64,000 nt of DNA. It comes from JAVBMV01 sp031552145. GTDB lineage: Bacteria; Myxococcota; Myxococcia; Myxococcales; UBA5297. This document shows, piece after piece, positions 7,814-16,012 of this stretch (its first letter is position 1; the number at the start of each line of letters is the position of its first letter). Made by a program: the position numbers and the translations under genes. The stretch spans positions 342,568-406,567 of the forward strand of contig JAVBMV010000003.1 in NCBI GenBank assembly GCA_031552145.1, written 5' to 3'. Under the pieces are notes generated by a model that was given only the letters and a program-made list of their open reading frames with translations, was not told the DNA's origin and did not search any database.

Positions 7814-9838
7814 CTAGTCGCAGCTCGCCGCCGCCTCCTCGCAGACCTTCGGGGAACCTTCGAGCGCCGTGCGCGCGAAGTGCGCTACCTGGCGCTGCAT
7901 CGCCACGTACTTGGCCGCGGCGCCGGCGCCGCAGGGCCTCAGCAGCGTCCCCACGACAGCCAAGGGATCGGCGCAGAGCGGCGCGGCGCCCTCGACTTCG
8001 AACGAGAACTCCGCCGAGAAGACGGAGAGGCCGGCCTGACCCTTTAGAGCCTGCGCCAACGCGCGCTGGGTAGCGACTGCGTGGAAGGGCGCCTCCGGAG
8101 CGACCGGCGACACCACGACCTGCGCGAGCACTGGCACGCTCGGGGCCCAAGCGCGCGGCGCAAAGAGCGGATCGGCGGGCTCCAGCGCCCAGGCGAAGAG
8201 CGGCAGCATCTTCCCCACGGTCGCCTCGAGCATCGCCTGCTGCGCCGCGCTCAAAGGCTCGGTGCTCCCTTGGCGCACCTGCTGCTCCACGAGACCCCTG
8301 AGCGTCGGCTCGAGCATCACCGCCATGCCACCGCTCGCGCTGTTGAGCACTACGCCGTCGAACTTCGCGAAGGGGGCGGCGAGCGCGCCAGCGACGCCGC
8401 CGAAGGAGTGACCGACGAGCACCACCGAGGCGGGAGCGCTCGAGGCGATCGACGGATCGAGCAGCGCCATGGGGTTCGTCTTGGCCAGCTCCGCCACCTG
8501 GGCGAGCTCCAGTGCCCACTCGCGCAAGTGGTCGCGCATGTAGAAAGGGTTGGGCGACTGGCCCGGCGCGGCGAGCAGCGCGGGGATGGCCGAGTCGTCG
8601 GGGCAGCCGTCGCCGTTGCCATCGGCGGGGGGAGGCGTCGCGAGGCGGCTCCCCGAGGAGGGTGCATCGAGGGCGAGGGTCGCGAAGCCCTCCTTGGCGA
8701 GCGCGCTGGCTACCGCGAGCGCATCGGCGGAACAGCGCCCCAGGCCGTGCGCATAGAGGGCGAGCTTGGCACCATCCCATTCGCACTCGGCCGTCTCGGG
8801 CGTGATGAGCCGGTAGCCCACCTCGACCGGAGTGGGCGTTCCCGTCGGCGAAAAAGTGCCGGTCGCCTCGTCGAGCAACGACTTGAGCGTCAGCGTGCCG
8901 CTGTAGACATTGCAGAGCGCATCCTTCGGAATCTGGGGCACGGCCGAGGCGGGGATCTGGGTCACCGTGCCGCCGCTCTTGGGAAGCGCGCCCCCCAACA
9001 GCCCCGCCACTTGGGTGAGCGGCTTCCCGACGCTCTGCGTCGTGAAGCTCCATGCTACCGCGACGCGCTCCCTGGGGAGCTGCATCAGCTGTTCCAGCGC
9101 CGCGAAGAGCGGCTGATAGGCGGCGCGCATCGGCTCGAGCGCCGCGGCCTTGGCGTTGTCGAGCGCGGCGGCGAAATTGCTGTGGCCATGCTCATTCACG
9201 AGCGCCGTGCGGCTCTTGAGCAGCGTGAAGACCTGGTCGCTGCCCACGGGTCGGCCCGAGGCGTCCTTCAGAGCGGTAGTGACCACGGCGAAGTAGGTGG
9301 TCCCCTCCTTGAGCCGCTCGGCGGGGGTGATGGTGAGCTTGAACCACTCGGAGCGCTTGGCGTTGGTAGCATCCTCCGCGAAGGTAGCGGCGATTGGGAC
9401 GAGCGCCTGGGCCGTGGGATCAATCAGAAGGAGACTGCCACTGCCGTCATTGGGATTGAAAGCGCGCGCGCTCTCGACATCGAGTGCCCTGGAAAAGCTG
9501 GCGGTCAAGAGCGTGCCCGCGGCGAAACCATCGAGCGTCATCAGCCCCTCGCGCAGCGCTCGCTCTTGGGCGCTCTCCTCGGCGCTGCACTTCGGGATGT
9601 CGAGGCGATAGCGGTCGCTGCCCTCCACCTTGACGCGGGCCGTGTCGATGGGCGAGGGCAGCGCGCTCTGACAGCGTTCGTCGAGCTCCGCCGTCCCAGG
9701 ATCGTCTGGCTGGGGAGCAAAGAGCGCCAGGGTGTTCTCGCTCTCGGTGAGGGTGGGATCCTTGTCGACCTTCGGCGCGCAGGCGGCGACGGCCATCATT
9801 GCCAGAAACAATCCGCTCTCGCGGAACCTCATCGTCAT
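7814..9838 (-). CDS. Lipase lipoprotein, alpha/beta hydrolase (Pla-1/cef-like)
   Basis: 674 aa from the ATG at 9838, chosen because AAGGAG lies six bases upstream; the frame extends further but without coding character. Lipobox MAVAAC places the lipidated Cys at 20. Residues about 110-210 resemble the Ig-like Big_5 region found at the N-terminus of Pla-1/cef-type bacterial lipases. The hydrolase half carries the oxyanion region YAHGLGR (about 362) and nucleophile elbow GHSFGG (Ser478). GDGNGDGCPDD near 406-416 looks like a calcium-type Asp/Asn loop. The protein is probably a surface lipase or esterase. It is first in an operon with the FadL-like gene. Confidence 0.8.
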   Translation of the reverse strand: MTMRFRESGLFLAMMAVAACAPKVDKDPTLTESENTLALFAPQPDDPGTAELDERCQSALPSPIDTARVKVEGSDRYRLDIPKCSAEESAQERALREGLMTLDGFAAGTLLTASFSRALDVESARAFNPNDGSGSLLLIDPTAQALVPIAATFAEDATNAKRSEWFKLTITPAERLKEGTTYFAVVTTALKDASGRPVGSDQVFTLLKSRTALVNEHGHSNFAAALDNAKAAALEPMRAAYQPLFAALEQLMQLPRERVAVAWSFTTQSVGKPLTQVAGLLGGALPKSGGTVTQIPASAVPQIPKDALCNVYSGTLTLKSLLDEATGTFSPTGTPTPVEVGYRLITPETAECEWDGAKLALYAHGLGRCSADALAVASALAKEGFATLALDAPSSGSRLATPPPADGNGDGCPDDSAIPALLAAPGQSPNPFYMRDHLREWALELAQVAELAKTNPMALLDPSIASSAPASVVLVGHSFGGVAGALAAPFAKFDGVVLNSASGGMAVMLEPTLRGLVEQQVRQGSTEPLSAAQQAMLEATVGKMLPLFAWALEPADPLFAPRAWAPSVPVLAQVVVSPVAPEAPFHAVATQRALAQALKGQAGLSVFSAEFSFEVEGAAPLCADPLAVVGTLLRPCGAGAAAKYVAMQRQVAHFARTALEGSPKVCEEAAASCD

Positions 9839-10336
9839 GTTCTTCTCCTTAGGGACCAGCGCCCCCGCCTTCTGGCGGCCAGGACTTTGGTTCGGCGCAG
9901 GGTAAGATTCCCCGCACGGGGGAGCGGCGCACGGACCGCTCCATCGAACGGGGGGCAACATCCACTGGCGGACAGCCGAAGGGTGGTCCCCAGAGGGCGC
10001 GCGCCGGGGCGGAGCGCACCGGCTGGACGCGCGCCCAGCAACTATCATCACCTGGCGGACACTGCGCGTTCTCGTTGGAAGAAAAGCGCGGGCAGGGACA
10101 ACCTATCCGCATGGGGGACCTCCAGTCGGGAATGCGCACCCTATGCTAGGGTGTTGAGCAGTTGACTGGAGGCGGGCCCAACGGCTAGGGAGAAGTGGCA
10201 ACGGATCGGTCGGCGAGCCGACTACTGGAAAAAGCGATGGGCAGCGAACCGGCCGCCGCCATGATCGCGAAGCAGCCAAACGACTTGCTGGAACCGGGCG
10301 GCGATGCCGCACTGAGAGACGATACAGGAGAGAACC
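9839..10336. other. 498-bp intergenic region between lipase and KGG-protein genes
   Basis: No convincing gene is visible. It must hold the divergent promoters. A short perfect palindrome ACCCTA-TGC-TAGGGT lies at 10138-10152 and may be a protein-binding site. The leftmost part is the lipase leader; AGGAG at 10327-10331 is the ribosome-binding site of the KGG-protein gene. Confidence 0.5.
10138..10152. promoter_or_regulatory. Short palindrome upstream of KGG stress gene
   Basis: ACCCTA and TAGGGT arms around TGC, about 185 bp before the KGG-repeat gene and about 300 bp before the lipase gene. It is possibly an operator. The site is short and occurs once, so the evidence is weak. Confidence 0.25.
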
Positions 10337-10708
10337 ATGGCAGAGCGAGAGAACAAAGGGAGCATGACCGTGGCGGAGGCCGGCCGTAAGGGTGGCGAGA
10401 CCGTCAAGGCTGAGCGCGGGCGCGAGTTCTACGAGATGATCGGCAAGAAGGGCGGCGAGACCGTCAAGGCCGAGCGCGGACGCGAGTTCTACGAGCGCAT
10501 TGGGAAGAAGGGCGGCGAGGCGGTGAAGGCCGCGCGCGGAAGCGCCTTCTACGAGGAGATCGGCCGCAAGGGAGGCGCGACCGTCAAGGCGGAGCGCGGC
10601 GTCCCCTTCTACGAGCAGATCGGCAAGAAGGGCGGCCAGAAGGTGCGCGAGCTCATCGAGGAGGCCAAGCGCGCCGCCCGCGAGAAGGCCGAGAACGAGC
10701 AGAAGTAG
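10337..10708 (+). CDS. KGG-repeat general stress protein (GsiB/Con-10-like)
   Basis: 123 aa, preceded by AGGAG seven bases upstream. The protein is made of about four tandem 21-22-residue units of the form GRKGGETVKAERG-x-x-FYE-x-IG-x-KGG, then a charged helical tail ending EKAENEQK. This is the KGG motif found in GsiB of Bacillus and in conidiation-associated Con-10 proteins: small, very hydrophilic proteins induced by starvation or desiccation. The DNA repeats closely as well (period about 63-66 bp), consistent with expansion by slippage or recombination. It stands alone between two minus-strand operons. Confidence 0.85.
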   Translation: MAERENKGSMTVAEAGRKGGETVKAERGREFYEMIGKKGGETVKAERGREFYERIGKKGGEAVKAARGSAFYEEIGRKGGATVKAERGVPFYEQIGKKGGQKVRELIEEAKRAAREKAENEQK

Positions 10709-10720
10709 CCATGGGAGGCG

Positions 10721-10739
10721 GGGGCGCGATCGGCGCCCC
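10721..10739 (+). terminator. GC hairpin after KGG-protein gene
   Basis: Perfect 7-bp stem GGGGCGC/GCGCCCC with a 5-nt GATCG loop, 12 bases past the stop codon. No T-tract follows. Confidence 0.4.
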
Positions 10740-10801
10740 TCTGGCCCTCATGCCATCCACGGCACCCCCGCCCGAGCAGGGGCGCCGTCGGTGCGGCGTC
10801 T

Positions 10802-12541
10802 CTAGTAGCGCTGCACCCACTCCAGCTTGGCGCCCTCGAAGGCGGGGAAGAAGCGGCAAGTCCCCGAGACGCACTTGAGCGCGCCGCGCTGCTGCCCTAC
10901 GAAGAGCTTCAGGCTCGAGTCGGAGCTGTACTTCCAGGCGATCTGGCCGTTGAAGTAGTCATCGGCGGCGATCACCGAGTTGCTGGTGTACTCGTAGCCG
11001 ACGGCCCCGATGAGCCAAGGAGAGTAGCGGAGCGAGAGGTAGAACTCGCCCTCGTTCCACGGGATGGTCTCGCCCGCGGCGTTCTTGCTCTCTCCCTCTT
11101 GAAAGCGGTGGCGCTGGCGCCCGACGAGTTCGAGCGACCATGGGCCTGAGAGCTGCTTCACCGCCGTGCCCTTCACATAGAGCTCCCGGTAATAGAGCGC
11201 GTCGGTCGCGGCGCTCTTGTCGTGGCGCAACCCGACCTGGCCGAAGAGCGAAGAGGCGCCCTCCTCGAAGGCGAGATCGAAGCCGCCCGCCACGTCATCC
11301 ACGTTGTTCTGGGTTGCGTCGGAGATGTCGCAAGTAGAGGAGAGCGCCTCTCCCCATGTAGCCCAGTGGCCATAGAGCATGTGGAGCGAAAGCCTTTCGT
11401 TCACCCTGCCATCGACGCGACCGCGGCCGCCGGTGACGCACCGATCGAACTCGTTGAAGCGCGTGTCGGTGTCAACATTCTCTGTCGAGGGGGCGGCGTT
11501 GTAACGCAGCGTGCTGAAGGCCGCGCCCAAGCCCGTGACGTTCTTGGCGGCCACGGTGGCCGGGAGGCCGATGAAGTTACGGTAGTGCTGCAGCTCGGCG
11601 ACACCGGTGATGCGCCCAAAGCCCGCGTTGACACTCGAGTAGAAGGCGAAACCATCGTCGTTCCTCTGCCCCGGCTGTCCGCCGCTCAGCTGCTGGGTCG
11701 CCCCTTCGAAATAGAGCGAGCCGAAGTCGACCAGCGGCGCCTGCAGCGAAAGGCTGGCGATGTCATTATTCTCGAAGGCGCGCTGCGCTCCAGTGGCCCC
11801 GACACCGCCGATCTTCTCGATGTCGCCGCGCATCATGCGCACTCCCTGCACCCCGAGCGTATAGCCCTCAAGGTTGGCATCGGCGCGGCCACCAAAGATG
11901 GTGTCCTGCGCGGCATAGCGCGTCAGCTTCCCATCGTTGGAGGTGCTCTCGTAGAGCGAGAAGCCTGTGGCGGGATCGACCATCATGGGGTTGGCGATGC
12001 CGCCGATGGCGGTGACGCTGCCCCAGGGCGCGCGCGCCACGATCTTGCCGCCCTGCAGCGTCGAGTCGACGCCCAGTTCGTCCTGCTTGCGCATCGAGAG
12101 CACCAGGCCGCGCCCCAGCGAGACGTAGGAGTCGCCCGCCGTCACCTCGAGCTCGGGGCTCACATAGCCGGCGTAGAACTTGCCGATCGTGTAGTGATCG
12201 CGGTAGCGCGCCTGCATATTGTTCTTGATCGCATCGTTGTTGAGCGAAGGGTCGGTCGGCTCGATATAGGTGGCCGTGTCGAGGCGTAGCCCGGCGACCC
12301 AGTTGGTCCAAGCGAGTTGGAAGTTGATGCGGTTATAGAGATCCGCATAGTTGTCGTCGAGCTTGACCGGGTCCTCGTCGCGATTGTCCGCGTGGAAGGC
12401 CGCTACGGTGCTGGCAGTGATATCGAGGCGAAGCGTCGACTCCTGAATCGACGTCAGCTCGAAGGCCTGGGCGCTGACGCCCGGAAGAAGCAGCGCCGCG
12501 GCAAGGGCCGCGCGCGCGATAGGGTTGTTGAACGCGCTCAT
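10802..12541 (-). CDS. Putative outer-membrane beta-barrel protein (DUF6029-like)
   Basis: 579 aa. A signal peptide (about 1-26, ending VSAQA) is followed by alternating amphipathic strands over the whole length: YNRINFQLAWTNWVAGLRLD, YTIGKFYAGYVSPELEVTAGD and many similar segments. It ends in aromatic FEGAKLEWVQRY, as expected of a barrel terminal strand. The pattern suggests a DUF6029-type outer-membrane protein, but family membership rests on memory of such sequences, not on a search. Its ATG overlaps the stop codon of the TlpA-like gene (ATGA), so the two are translationally coupled. This suggests the barrel works with the periplasmic thioredoxin. Confidence 0.65.
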   Translation of the reverse strand: MSAFNNPIARAALAAALLLPGVSAQAFELTSIQESTLRLDITASTVAAFHADNRDEDPVKLDDNYADLYNRINFQLAWTNWVAGLRLDTATYIEPTDPSLNNDAIKNNMQARYRDHYTIGKFYAGYVSPELEVTAGDSYVSLGRGLVLSMRKQDELGVDSTLQGGKIVARAPWGSVTAIGGIANPMMVDPATGFSLYESTSNDGKLTRYAAQDTIFGGRADANLEGYTLGVQGVRMMRGDIEKIGGVGATGAQRAFENNDIASLSLQAPLVDFGSLYFEGATQQLSGGQPGQRNDDGFAFYSSVNAGFGRITGVAELQHYRNFIGLPATVAAKNVTGLGAAFSTLRYNAAPSTENVDTDTRFNEFDRCVTGGRGRVDGRVNERLSLHMLYGHWATWGEALSSTCDISDATQNNVDDVAGGFDLAFEEGASSLFGQVGLRHDKSAATDALYYRELYVKGTAVKQLSGPWSLELVGRQRHRFQEGESKNAAGETIPWNEGEFYLSLRYSPWLIGAVGYEYTSNSVIAADDYFNGQIAWKYSSDSSLKLFVGQQRGALKCVSGTCRFFPAFEGAKLEWVQRY

Positions 12542-13098
12542 TGAGCCGAAACCTCCGCCGCCGCCTCGGCGTTGGCGGCGGGCGCAATCTCCTCGCCGCG
12601 CACTAGCTTCTCCACCAACTCCTCGATCAGCTTCTCGTCGCCGTTGGCGAACCCTTCGTGCGTAGCGACGATCTTGCCAGAGCGATCGATGAAGACGTTG
12701 TAGGGCGCTGCCTTCTGGGGATTATAGAGCCCCACTGCGCGCGTCTCTTCATCGAGCAGCACCGGGAAGGTGAGACCCTGGCGCCGCACGAAGGGGGCCA
12801 CATTCGCGATGGTCTCGGGTCCATCCATCGCGACGGCCATTACCTCCAGCCCCTGCCCCTTGAACTTGTCATAGAGCGCCTGCAGATGGGGCAGCTCGTG
12901 GGTGCAGGGTCCACACCAAGTCGCCCAGAAATTGATGAGCACGACCTTCTTGCCCAGCTGGTTGGAAAGACTGACGGGGCGTCCGTCGACGCCGTTGAGC
13001 GTGAAGTTGGGCGCCCCGCCTTTCCCGCCACCTGCCGTCGCACAGGAAACTGAGAGGGAGAGAGCCGCGATCGCCACGAGAGAGCGGAGCTTTGACAT
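12538..13098 (-). CDS. TlpA/ResA-family thioredoxin-like lipoprotein
   Basis: 186 aa. The signal sequence has lipobox SVSC (lipid Cys at 19). The thioredoxin fold carries the redox motif FWATWCGPC and the cis-Pro region KAAPYNVFIDRSGKIV, both as in TlpA/ResA. It should act outside the inner membrane as a disulfide reductant. Neighbours on both sides fit an extracytoplasmic redox unit: two WCxxC lipoproteins upstream on the same strand and a beta-barrel overlapping by 4 bp downstream. Confidence 0.88.
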   Translation of the reverse strand: MSKLRSLVAIAALSLSVSCATAGGGKGGAPNFTLNGVDGRPVSLSNQLGKKVVLINFWATWCGPCTHELPHLQALYDKFKGQGLEVMAVAMDGPETIANVAPFVRRQGLTFPVLLDEETRAVGLYNPQKAAPYNVFIDRSGKIVATHEGFANGDEKLIEELVEKLVRGEEIAPAANAEAAAEVSAQ

Positions 13099-13119
13099 CG
13101 GGATTATCCTTGAACGAAG

Positions 13120-13156
13120 AAGGTGGAACAGCCTCGCGAGAAGGTCGTTCCACCTT
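13120..13156 (-). terminator. Degenerate copy of the duplicated terminator, upstream of tlpA-like gene
   Basis: Arms 13120-13134 and 13142-13156 pair 13 of 15 positions. They match, base for base in most positions, the perfect hairpin at 13967-14002. In the minus direction the poly-T tail is absent, and the sequence runs into the tlpA ribosome-binding site (AAGGAT). It may therefore allow read-through. Confidence 0.45.
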
Positions 13157-13184
13157 AGAAGAAGAGGGCAAAAAAGAGAAGGTT

Positions 13185-13206
13185 CCTCGAGCCTTTCCCG
13201 TCGAGG
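13185..13206 (-). terminator. Possible intrinsic terminator of the first WCxxC lipoprotein gene
   Basis: CCTCGA/TCGAGG 6-bp stem with a 10-nt loop, 26 bases past the stop codon (minus strand). It is followed within about ten bases by a run of six T. Confidence 0.45.
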
Positions 13207-13231
13207 GGGCCTCCGGCAGGCAAGAGGTCGT

Positions 13232-13912
13232 CTACTCGAGGCTCTCGAGCAACATCTCCAGGCCCTTCTTCATGCAGCCCTTGGGATCGTCGAGCGCGCC
13301 AGTAGGGCAGCCGATCTCGGCCGGATTGCTCTGAGGATCGATTAGCGTCATGGTCCGGGTGTCGATAGCCATGTAGATGGGAAGCGAACTGCGGCTCACA
13401 TACTTGCTCATGATGTCGCCGCTCATGCAGATAGGACCGATGACCTGCCAGTCGTTGATTCCTTGATCGAGCCTCTTCTTGCCCGATCTCTGCCACCACC
13501 GTACGTCCGCCTCGGTCGCGGCGACGGTCGAGGTGTTGCCATCGATGATGGCGGTCAGACAGCGCATTCCATGGCCCTGCAGCTCTTCGCAGGCGTATGC
13601 GAACCCCTCGGCGAAGAACTGACACCTGTAACACCAGAGCGCCGAGACATCGATCACCAGCATCCTTGACCTCTCTGCCTCATCGTCCGGGTTGTAGTAG
13701 TCGGATAAGCTGAGGGGCTCGAGCATCTCGCTCTCGAGATTCCTGAAGCCGTTACAGGTGATGTTCTCGATGACCGAGCCAGCGGTGTGTCCATAGGGCG
13801 GCTCCGGATACCGGAAATCAGGCCAATCATCGCCGTCTTCCGTTCCACCTCCACACCGAAGGGCGAGAAGCGGAAGAGTCGCCAAGAGAAGAAGCAGGGG
13901 CCGGTTCTTCAC
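13232..13912 (-). CDS. WCxxC thioredoxin-like lipoprotein (copy 1 of a tandem pair)
   Basis: 226 aa. The signal sequence LLLLLATLPLLALRC has Cys20 as the likely lipidation site. The body holds DVSALWCYRC, a WCxxC active-site motif placed after a thioredoxin-type beta-strand (MLVIDVSALWC), then a helix FFAEGFAYACEEL and the strand MRCLTAIIDG. A C-terminal LPIYMAIDTRTM segment resembles the cis-Pro strand. It is about 70% identical to the 230-aa neighbour upstream. Further cysteines are conserved between the copies (TCNGF, PICMSG, GCP, KGCMKKG). Predicted to be an envelope disulfide or thiol protein; the substrate is unknown. Confidence 0.72.
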   Translation of the reverse strand: MKNRPLLLLLATLPLLALRCGGGTEDGDDWPDFRYPEPPYGHTAGSVIENITCNGFRNLESEMLEPLSLSDYYNPDDEAERSRMLVIDVSALWCYRCQFFAEGFAYACEELQGHGMRCLTAIIDGNTSTVAATEADVRWWQRSGKKRLDQGINDWQVIGPICMSGDIMSKYVSRSSLPIYMAIDTRTMTLIDPQSNPAEIGCPTGALDDPKGCMKKGLEMLLESLE

Positions 13913-13966
13913 GGTACACCTCCTCTATTCGAGCGCGCAGCTCCACCCTCAGGCGAGGAAAAAGAA

Positions 13967-14002
13967 AAGGTGGACCGACCTCGCGCAAGGTCGGTCCACC
14001 TT
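13967..14002 (-). terminator. Strong intrinsic terminator of WCxxC lipoprotein copy 2
   Basis: Perfect 15-bp stem (13967-13981 with 13988-14002) and 6-nt loop, 26 bases past the stop codon on the minus strand. It is followed by TTTTCTTTTT in the direction of transcription, so all parts of a rho-independent terminator are present. Confidence 0.88.
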
Positions 14003-14028
14003 AGAGAAGTTGAGAGAAGAAGTGAAGG

Positions 14029-14721
14029 CTACTCGAGCTTCTTGAGCAGCTTCTCCATGCCCTTCTTCATGCAGCCCTTGGGGTCGCTAGTCGCGTTACT
14101 AGGGCAGCCGATCTCGGCCGGGTTGCTCTGGGGATCGACCAACTTCATAGTCTTGGTGTCGATGGTCATGTAGACAGGCAGCGAGCTACGGCTCACATAC
14201 TTGCTCATGATGTCGCCGCTCATGCAGATGGGACCGGTGACCTGCCAGTCGTTGATTCCTTGATCGAGCCTCTTCTTGCCCGATCTCTGCCACCACCGTA
14301 CGTCTGCCTCGGTCGCGGCGACGGTCGAGGTGTTGCCATCCAGGATGGCGGTCAGGCAGCGCACTCCCTGATCATGCAGCTCCTCGCAAGCGTAATCGAA
14401 TCCCTCAGCGAAGAACTTGCACCAGACACACCAGAGCGCCGAAACATCGATTACCAGCATTCTGGGCTTCTCGAGATCCCCATCCGGGTTGTAGTACTCG
14501 CAGAAATCCAGCGGCTCGAGCGCCTCGCTGTCCAGGTCCTTGAAGCCGTTACAGGTGACGTTCTCCATAACCGAGCCAACGGCGTTGCCGTAGGGAGGCT
14601 CGGGGTAGCCGCCATTCTTGCACACGTTGAGTACGGGCAGCGGATCTGGGCCTTCATCTCCGCACGAGAGACCGAGGAGTGGCAGGGCTGCGAGGGCGAG
14701 AAGCAGGGAACGAATCCTCAT
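14029..14721 (-). CDS. WCxxC thioredoxin-like lipoprotein (copy 2 of a tandem pair)
   Basis: 230 aa. Signal MRIRSLLLALAALPLLGLSC with lipid Cys20. The active-site motif is WCVWC (ALWCVWCKFFAEGF), and the rest follows the downstream copy closely, including the identical stretch GNTSTVAATEADVRWWQRSG. It lies first in the minus-strand cluster. Its promoter region is shared with the divergent cysteine-rich lipoprotein gene at 14856. The x-x residues of the CxxC differ between copies (VW here, YR in the other), which would tune redox potential, so the copies may have specialised. Confidence 0.72.
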   Translation of the reverse strand: MRIRSLLLALAALPLLGLSCGDEGPDPLPVLNVCKNGGYPEPPYGNAVGSVMENVTCNGFKDLDSEALEPLDFCEYYNPDGDLEKPRMLVIDVSALWCVWCKFFAEGFDYACEELHDQGVRCLTAILDGNTSTVAATEADVRWWQRSGKKRLDQGINDWQVTGPICMSGDIMSKYVSRSSLPVYMTIDTKTMKLVDPQSNPAEIGCPSNATSDPKGCMKKGMEKLLKKLE

Positions 14722-14775
14722 GGTGTGGTACTCCTCTTCAATCGCGGCTCGTCATGTGGCCGCAAAAACGCAGGG

Positions 14776-14808
14776 AGTGTAGCTTTTTCCCACGCACCCG
14801 TCTACACT
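14776..14808. promoter_or_regulatory. Divergent promoter region with 7-bp inverted repeat
   Basis: AGTGTAG (14776-14782) and CTACACT (14802-14808) are exact inverted copies. On the minus strand TAGACG-17 nt-TACACT makes a fair sigma-70-like promoter for the WCxxC gene. On the plus strand TACACT at 14803-14808 could serve the lipoprotein gene. The symmetry may also be a regulator site. Confidence 0.4.
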
Positions 14809-14855
14809 GCCTGCCGCTTCTTAACTCCCGTATCACCGCGAGGCAAGCCATCCCA

Positions 14856-15941
14856 ATGATAAGCTCTTCCCTCCCTGCCCTCTCCCCTCTGCGCCTGATC
14901 GTGCTCCTTGGACTCCTTCTGCCGCTCGCCGGCTGCGACGACACCATCTGCGAGGACTCCATGTGCGGGGCCGGTGTCTGTCTCAACGAGAAGTGCGTCT
15001 ACCCCTGTTCCACCGGCTCCGACTGCCAACTGCAACTCAATGCCGGCAAGCTTGACGCCGCCAGCCTCTGGTCCTGCAAGGAAGCCAAGGGCACCATCTC
15101 GGGGGACAAAAAGGGCTCCGTCTTCATGTGCCAGAAGGACGAGACCCAGGCACAGACCCAGGGCGGCTTCGGTACCTCTTGCTTCGGCGATGCCACCGCC
15201 TGCAGCGAAGGTTTTACCTGCGTCGGCGGTGTTGAGTATGTGGATAACCAAGGCGTGAACGACCCAGACGCCTACTGCACGAAGAAGGACTGCGCCTCGG
15301 ATGCCGACTGCCCCGAGAGCTACGCCTGCCACGCCTTCGATTATAGCCGCTACGACGCGAGCGCCAGGAAGAGCACCCTCGAGAACTGGAAGCTCTGCGT
15401 CAAGCGCAACTACTGCAAGCCCACGCCCTCGGAGCAGCTCTGCTACGAGAAGGGCGCCATCATGAAGACCGACACCGCGGGGAACACCTACTGCTCCATG
15501 GCCTGCGATCCCGCTCTCAAGGGCTCCTGCCCCCTGCAGAGTGTCTGCAAGGATGATGGCGAGGGCAAGGGACACTGCGAGCCCGGCGGCGGCACCTGCA
15601 TCGGCTCCGGCAGCTTCTGCTCCAAGTGCAGTGCCACCAGCCAGTGCGGCTCTGGTTTCGGCTGCAGCCGCGACAATATCAAGGGGGCTGGCATGTGCTA
15701 CACGGGTTGCTCTTGCGCGGGCGAGACACTCTCCGACTCCGAGTTCCTGATCTCCAATGCACCCTCGTACATGAAGTACTGCGTGCCCACGGCAGACGGG
15801 AACAAGTGCCCCATGGCCACGACGTCCGGCGGCGAAGAAGTGCGCTGCTACCTCTCGGCCGGAAATGACAAGCCCGAGCAGGGCGTCTGCTTCCCCCAGA
15901 GCTTCGAGAAGACCTCGGGCGAATGGCCCAACTGCTACTAG
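14856..15941 (+). CDS. Cysteine-rich lipoprotein
   Basis: 361 aa from the ATG at 14856, chosen because a canonical lipoprotein signal follows (LLGLLLPLAGC, Cys23). The mature protein is full of cysteines in short EGF-like or Dickkopf-like spacings (CEDSMCGAGVCLNEKC, CGSGFGCSRD, CSCAGE) and lacks any recognisable catalytic motif. Such cysteine-rich secreted proteins are common in predatory or social deltaproteobacteria and are presumably disulfide-stabilised surface proteins. It is divergent from the thiol-redox cluster, which could help fold it; that link is inference. Confidence 0.75.
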   Translation: MISSSLPALSPLRLIVLLGLLLPLAGCDDTICEDSMCGAGVCLNEKCVYPCSTGSDCQLQLNAGKLDAASLWSCKEAKGTISGDKKGSVFMCQKDETQAQTQGGFGTSCFGDATACSEGFTCVGGVEYVDNQGVNDPDAYCTKKDCASDADCPESYACHAFDYSRYDASARKSTLENWKLCVKRNYCKPTPSEQLCYEKGAIMKTDTAGNTYCSMACDPALKGSCPLQSVCKDDGEGKGHCEPGGGTCIGSGSFCSKCSATSQCGSGFGCSRDNIKGAGMCYTGCSCAGETLSDSEFLISNAPSYMKYCVPTADGNKCPMATTSGGEEVRCYLSAGNDKPEQGVCFPQSFEKTSGEWPNCY

Positions 15942-15966
15942 CAGCCTGAGCACAGCAACAGCCTCG

Positions 15967-16012
15967 ACGCCCCGCGCGTAGCCGGAAGACTCGGCTTGAA
16001 CGCGCGGGGCGT
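15967..16012 (+). terminator. Long hairpin terminator after cysteine-rich lipoprotein gene
   Basis: Perfect 13-bp outer stem (15967-15979 with 16000-16012) with an inner AGCCG/CGGCT stem, 25 bases past the stop codon. Its right arm overlaps the -35 region and spacer of the gcvT promoter. Confidence 0.65.

Noticed and set aside
10370..10660. Repeats that could be taken for a non-coding repeat array
   Set aside because: They code for the KGG protein in one uninterrupted frame with a good ribosome-binding site.
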